From NCBI RefSeq assembly GCF_008973665.1, contig NZ_WACP01000015.1, forward strand, positions 1-64,000: DNA of 64,000 nt, given 5' to 3'. Positions within the stretch are counted from its first letter, which is position 1; every line of letters begins with the position of its first letter. The notes below the pieces were generated by a model. It saw only the letters and a program-made list of their open reading frames with translations, was not told the DNA's origin and did no database searches. Shown piece after piece: positions 60,785-64,000 of this stretch. The DNA is from Paenibacillus tengchongensis. GTDB taxonomy: Bacteria; Bacillota; Bacilli; Paenibacillales; Paenibacillaceae. The position numbers and the translations under genes were made by a program.

Positions 60785-61762
60785 CTAGAAGATTTTATAG
60801 TTGGCCAGCTTGTAGGCGATGCGGTATGAGATCACGATCAGAACCAGGCTGATTCCCGATTTAAACAGGCCAACCGCTGTCCCGAAGCCGTATTGGCCGT
60901 TCAGCAGCGAGGAGCGGTAGACATACGTGTCGATAATATCTCCCGTGCTGTACACCAGCGGGTTATACAGGTTGAAGATTTGGTCGAACCCGGCGTCCAG
61001 AATACTGCCCAGGCTCAGGGTGGCGATGACGATAATCATAGGCAGCATGCTGGGCAAGGTCACATGGCGGATTTGCTGCCGCCGGGTGGCGCCGTCGATC
61101 TCAGCCGCCTCGTAGTAGGATGGATCGATACCCGTAATCGTGGCCAGGTAGACGATCATGCTGAAGCCGAAGTTTTTCCACAGATCACTGATAATAACGG
61201 TAGGCCGGAACAGCTCCGGGTCCCCCAGGAAGAAGATCGGCTTCGTTCCGAACACGCTGGCGAGAAAATGATTAATCCCCCCGTCCAGGCCCAGAATGTC
61301 GATCATCATACCGGCCACAGTAACCCAGGACAGGAAGTGCGGCAGATAGACCAGCGTCTGGATGCTCTTCTTCACCCCGACGTTACGGATCTCACTGAGC
61401 AGGATCGCCATAAAGATCGGCACAATGATACCGATTACAATTTTGCAGTCCGCAATGATCAATGTGTTGATAATCGCCTGGGTCGACTCTTCATACTGGA
61501 AGATGCGTGCGAAGTTATCCATTCCGATCCACGCCGACCCCGTCATGCCGAGCCACGGCTTGTAATCCTGAAAGGCCATGACCAGCCCGGCCATCGGACC
61601 GTAAGCAAAAATCAGTACAAAGACAAGCGCGGGCAGGCACATCAGGTACAGCGGCCAGCTTTTGCGGATTTCCTTGCCCCACGGATTACGCAGCGGCTGC
61701 TCCAGCTTCTCCGGCCTTTCCGGCTTCTCCCGGGCGATGGGGTTTCCAAGTAGTTGCGCCAT
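60785..61762 (-). CDS. sugar ABC transporter permease (LplB/YteP type)
   Basis: The 325-residue permease has six helices, starting at WPLYLMCLPALVFVLIFAYGPMAG. It has the MAFQDYKPWLGM block and the EAA loop (YYEAAEIDGATRRQQIRHVTLPSMLP). ATG 61762 follows GGGGGAAAGGAAAA; longer in-frame starts lack a site. First gene of the importer operon, it is divergent from the histidine kinase. Two cre-like sequences lie in the shared 208-bp promoter region. Confidence 0.92.
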   Translation of the reverse strand: MAQLLGNPIAREKPERPEKLEQPLRNPWGKEIRKSWPLYLMCLPALVFVLIFAYGPMAGLVMAFQDYKPWLGMTGSAWIGMDNFARIFQYEESTQAIINTLIIADCKIVIGIIVPIFMAILLSEIRNVGVKKSIQTLVYLPHFLSWVTVAGMMIDILGLDGGINHFLASVFGTKPIFFLGDPELFRPTVIISDLWKNFGFSMIVYLATITGIDPSYYEAAEIDGATRRQQIRHVTLPSMLPMIIVIATLSLGSILDAGFDQIFNLYNPLVYSTGDIIDTYVYRSSLLNGQYGFGTAVGLFKSGISLVLIVISYRIAYKLANYKIF

Positions 61763-61818
61763 TTTTCCTTTCCCCCTTTTCTCCAAGAAGCATTTTCCTC
61801 TTACACAAATAATCGTAG

Positions 61819-61832
61819 CAAAAGCGTTTACA
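61819..61832. promoter_or_regulatory. cre-like site 1
   Basis: CAAAAGCGTTTACA matches the CcpA consensus TGWAANCGNTNWCA at 12 of 14 positions. It lies about 60 bp upstream of the importer operon start. Confidence 0.5.
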
Positions 61833-61881
61833 TGCCGAAATGTCAATTTCTCAACATCATGGCCATAACCTCAACCACTTT

Positions 61882-61895
61882 AGATAACGCTTTCA
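61882..61895. promoter_or_regulatory. cre-like site 2
   Basis: On the minus strand TGAAAGCGTTATCT matches the CcpA consensus at 13 of 14 positions. It lies midway between the divergent importer and kinase genes, so glucose repression of one or both is likely. Confidence 0.6.
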
Positions 61896-61970
61896 TTTTT
61901 CGCGGCGTAACACTTTTTCTTTTTACCTTGATGACTTATGATAAAAATACAAGATGGGGGGACCGGCAGC

Positions 61971-63698
61971 ATGATCCGAAAAGTAAACATGAAGCGCTTT
62001 ATTTATTTCTTCGTCTTTTTCCTGCTGCTTACGCTCAGCCTCTTCTTCGTCATGAACACCTTTAGCTCGCAAACGCTGCAAAAAAGCCTGATCGGCGCCT
62101 CGCGCAGTCAAATTTCCTACGCTGAAGGGATTCTCCAGGACGCCGTGTCCGAGGCCGCCATGTACGGCATCCAGTTCACTGCAGATGATTCTATCCGGCT
62201 CTACCGGAACCAGATTGCAGACCTGGACAATTACGACGCGCAAATGAAGAAGAACGCCATCCGCGATAAACTGGGGAGCACGCTTATCACCAGCCGCACC
62301 GTTGACGCCCTTGCCATCTATTGGCTGACGGATGAAACCTTAATTACGACCAACTCCGGGCTCCTGTCCGAGGAGCACTTCCAGAATGTAACGGCGCGGG
62401 GCTGGAAGGTCATCGGCGGAAATCTTTACTATTTCTCGGTCTACCCGTACATTCATCCGCCGAAGAACCCGGCGAATTTCCAATATATCGTCGGGGTCAG
62501 ACTGAAGCCCGATTATATGGTCAGTCTGCTGCAAAAAGCGGTGAACGGCGACAGCTCGGACGCATTCTTCCTTGTCGGCGGAGAGCAGGTCATCCGCAAC
62601 CGGGCCGTGGATGAACGAATTGTCGCCGAAGCGCGCGAGACGCTCATTCCCGACCCGGCTCAGGTGAAGCAGTTCAATTACCGGGCCGGCCGGGATGAGT
62701 ATTATATCCTGTCCAAATACATCGAGCCTATCGACACTTATCTGATTACCTATACGCGGATGAATGATTTTCTGACTCCGCTGGAGCAGAGCCGCCAGGT
62801 ATTCCTCGTCAGCATCCTGGCTGTCCTGATGATCGGTCTGGTGGTGATCGGGGTGTTCTACCGCAATTTCTACCGGAACGTTCAACTGCTCGGCAAGAAA
62901 TTCCGCCAGGTCGAAGAAGGCAACCATAATACCCGGATCAGCGAGAATACCGGCAACGAGTTTCAGAGCCTGTTCGTCAGCTTCAACCACATGGTCACCA
63001 ACATCCAGACGCTGTTCGCCTCGCTGAAGACGGAGACTGAGCTGCGGCGGGACGCGGAGTTCAAGCAGCTGCAAGCCCAGATCAACCCGCATTTTCTGTA
63101 TAATAACCTGTTCTTTATTATGACCGTAGCGCAAAGCTCGCCCGACGCCGTCATGCGCATGAGCAAGCATATGGCTGAATACTACCGTTATATCACCCGG
63201 CTCGACCGTGCAGAGATTACGCTGTCGTCCGAACTTGAACTGGCCGACCACTATCTCAACATTATGGCCCTGACCAAGCAGATTACGTACAGCATCGACC
63301 TGGCTCCTCCGCTTGCCGCAAGGCCGATCATGCCGCTGATTATCCAGCCGCTGGTCGAGAATGCGATCCAGCACGGCATTGAAGAGCAGCAGGGTGCCCA
63401 CCGGATCTCCATTGAGGTTAAGGCGCTGGAGACCGGAGCGCTGCTGACCGTCGCCGACGACGGCAAGGGGCTGACTCCCGAAGAGCTGCACCGCCTCAGC
63501 GTGAAGATCGAGAGCCCGCAGCCGCCCGAGGGCAGCCGGGGAGTCGGGCTCTGGAATGTGAACCGGCGGCTCAGGAACGCCTATGGCCCGCTCAGCGGCC
63601 TCCGGCTGTTCACCAACCATTGGGGCGGCCTGTCCGTCATGGCCTACATCGAATTTGCCGAAACCGAAGGAGGACATCATGAAGCTGCTGATCGTTGA
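61971..63698 (+). CDS. sensor histidine kinase (YesM-like, LytS/His_kinase family)
   Basis: This is a 575-residue membrane kinase. It has a first helix (about 9-28), an extracytoplasmic sensor (30-280) and a second helix (about 283-305). A HAMP domain and coiled coil follow (to about 360). The His_kinase box is LQAQINPHFLYNNLFFI with phospho-acceptor His374. An HATPase_c domain follows (LIIQPLVENAIQHGIEE, VADDGKGL, GVGLWNVNRRL). ATG 61971 with GGGGGGACC upstream is preferred. It is divergent from the sugar importer and overlaps the response-regulator gene by 20 nt. It should sense the imported sugar, perhaps via the binding protein. Confidence 0.92.
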   Translation: MIRKVNMKRFIYFFVFFLLLTLSLFFVMNTFSSQTLQKSLIGASRSQISYAEGILQDAVSEAAMYGIQFTADDSIRLYRNQIADLDNYDAQMKKNAIRDKLGSTLITSRTVDALAIYWLTDETLITTNSGLLSEEHFQNVTARGWKVIGGNLYYFSVYPYIHPPKNPANFQYIVGVRLKPDYMVSLLQKAVNGDSSDAFFLVGGEQVIRNRAVDERIVAEARETLIPDPAQVKQFNYRAGRDEYYILSKYIEPIDTYLITYTRMNDFLTPLEQSRQVFLVSILAVLMIGLVVIGVFYRNFYRNVQLLGKKFRQVEEGNHNTRISENTGNEFQSLFVSFNHMVTNIQTLFASLKTETELRRDAEFKQLQAQINPHFLYNNLFFIMTVAQSSPDAVMRMSKHMAEYYRYITRLDRAEITLSSELELADHYLNIMALTKQITYSIDLAPPLAARPIMPLIIQPLVENAIQHGIEEQQGAHRISIEVKALETGALLTVADDGKGLTPEELHRLSVKIESPQPPEGSRGVGLWNVNRRLRNAYGPLSGLRLFTNHWGGLSVMAYIEFAETEGGHHEAADR

Positions 63699-64000
63699 CG
63701 ATGGACATTATATCGTGGAGTACTTAAAGCATCTGCTGGACTGGAGCAGATACGGCGTAACCCGGTTGGAGACGATGATCAATTCGGTGGAAGCCAGACA
63801 GCGGCTCGCAGCGGGCGATGTCGATCTCCTGATCACCGACATCCGTATGCCCGAGGTGTCCGGCATTGACCTGCTCCGGTACATCAGTGAGCAGGAGCTC
63901 AAGACGAAGACTATCATCCTGTCCGGCTATTCGCAGTTTGACTACGCGCAGAACGCCATCCGGCTGGGGGCGCTCGATTACCTGCTGAAGCCTGTGGACA
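63679..64000 (+). CDS. response regulator (YesN-like), partial at window end
   Basis: The first 107 residues are present. They make a complete REC receiver domain start: MKLLIVDDGHYIVEYLKHLL with acidic pocket Asp7-Asp8, phospho-acceptor Asp54 in LLITDIRMPE, then IILSGYSQFDYAQNAI and the conserved Lys in LLKPVD. AAGGAGG lies 5-6 nt upstream of ATG 63679, inside the end of the kinase gene. The missing C-terminus is expected to be an AraC-type DNA-binding domain, as in YesN. It probably activates the divergent importer operon. Confidence 0.9.
   Translation, partial: MKLLIVDDGHYIVEYLKHLLDWSRYGVTRLETMINSVEARQRLAAGDVDLLITDIRMPEVSGIDLLRYISEQELKTKTIILSGYSQFDYAQNAIRLGALDYLLKPVD

Noticed and set aside
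1..64000. Prophage, insertion sequences, rRNA or tRNA genes
   Set aside because: No transposase, integrase, terminase or structural phage protein, and no recognisable rRNA or tRNA sequence, was found on either strand by reading.

Overview
The window reads as chromosome of a Bacillota spore-former, most likely Paenibacillus. The grounds are dense AGGAGG-type ribosome binding sites with frequent GTG/TTG starts, a KimA-type potassium importer, the ccpN-yqfL pair, large membrane-anchored AraC regulators, LplABC/YtcPQ-type sugar importers with a YesM/YesN two-component system, and giant modular pectinases. I see no rRNA, tRNA, prophage, insertion sequence or CRISPR array.

Left part (1-16 kb). Two paralogous HTH-plus-helical-repeat regulators open the window. 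The second overlaps, at its 3' end, a 39-codon secreted-peptide gene ending SFNHGFG. This is the layout of an RRNPP (Rap/AimR/AloR-like) receptor-peptide quorum-sensing pair. Next come an orphan sugar-binding lipoprotein divergent from a membrane AraC activator with candidate operator repeats between them, a DUF3153/LppM-like lipoprotein, and a GAF/PucR-type regulator divergent from a catabolic cluster (MFS importer, M20 amidohydrolase, L-serine dehydratase beta and alpha). A MerR regulator follows.

Middle part (16-24 kb). A 14-unit, 10-bp minisatellite precedes a small membrane protein and kimA. An AT-richer block then carries a 1189-residue SIR2-like protein with all NADase motifs and a small three-helix membrane protein behind it, a candidate two-gene anti-phage module. 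A Rossmann-fold protein closes this part at a strong bidirectional terminator.

Pectin block (24-38 kb). It holds a 1897-residue pectate lyase/pectin methylesterase fusion, a binding lipoprotein, an alpha-galacturonidase (GH4, CHEV motif) with a divergent AraC regulator, a GH105 unsaturated rhamnogalacturonyl hydrolase, and two sugar ABC permeases transcribed away from each other. A 17-bp motif occurs upstream of the binding protein and of both permeases, always in the same orientation to the gene. This ties the three separated transporter parts into one regulon.

Right part (38-64 kb). It holds an EreA/TIKI-like lipoprotein, a pentapeptide-repeat remnant, a second membrane AraC protein, a MarR/DUF2798 pair, a polysaccharide deacetylase-like protein, a small zinc-protease-like protein, a KGG stress protein and a CarD-like protein. 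These are followed by a ccpN-yqfL-glpX gluconeogenesis operon with a short leader ORF, and by a hexuronate operon (uxuA-uxuB-uxaC) divergent from a GntR regulator with an 18-bp palindrome. The end holds a clan GH-A glycosidase, a three-gene sugar importer and, divergent from it, a histidine kinase and response regulator cut by the window end. Several intergenic regions carry short degenerate repeats. Pectin and rhamnogalacturonan breakdown, import and uronate catabolism therefore dominate the window, with gluconeogenic control genes beside them.
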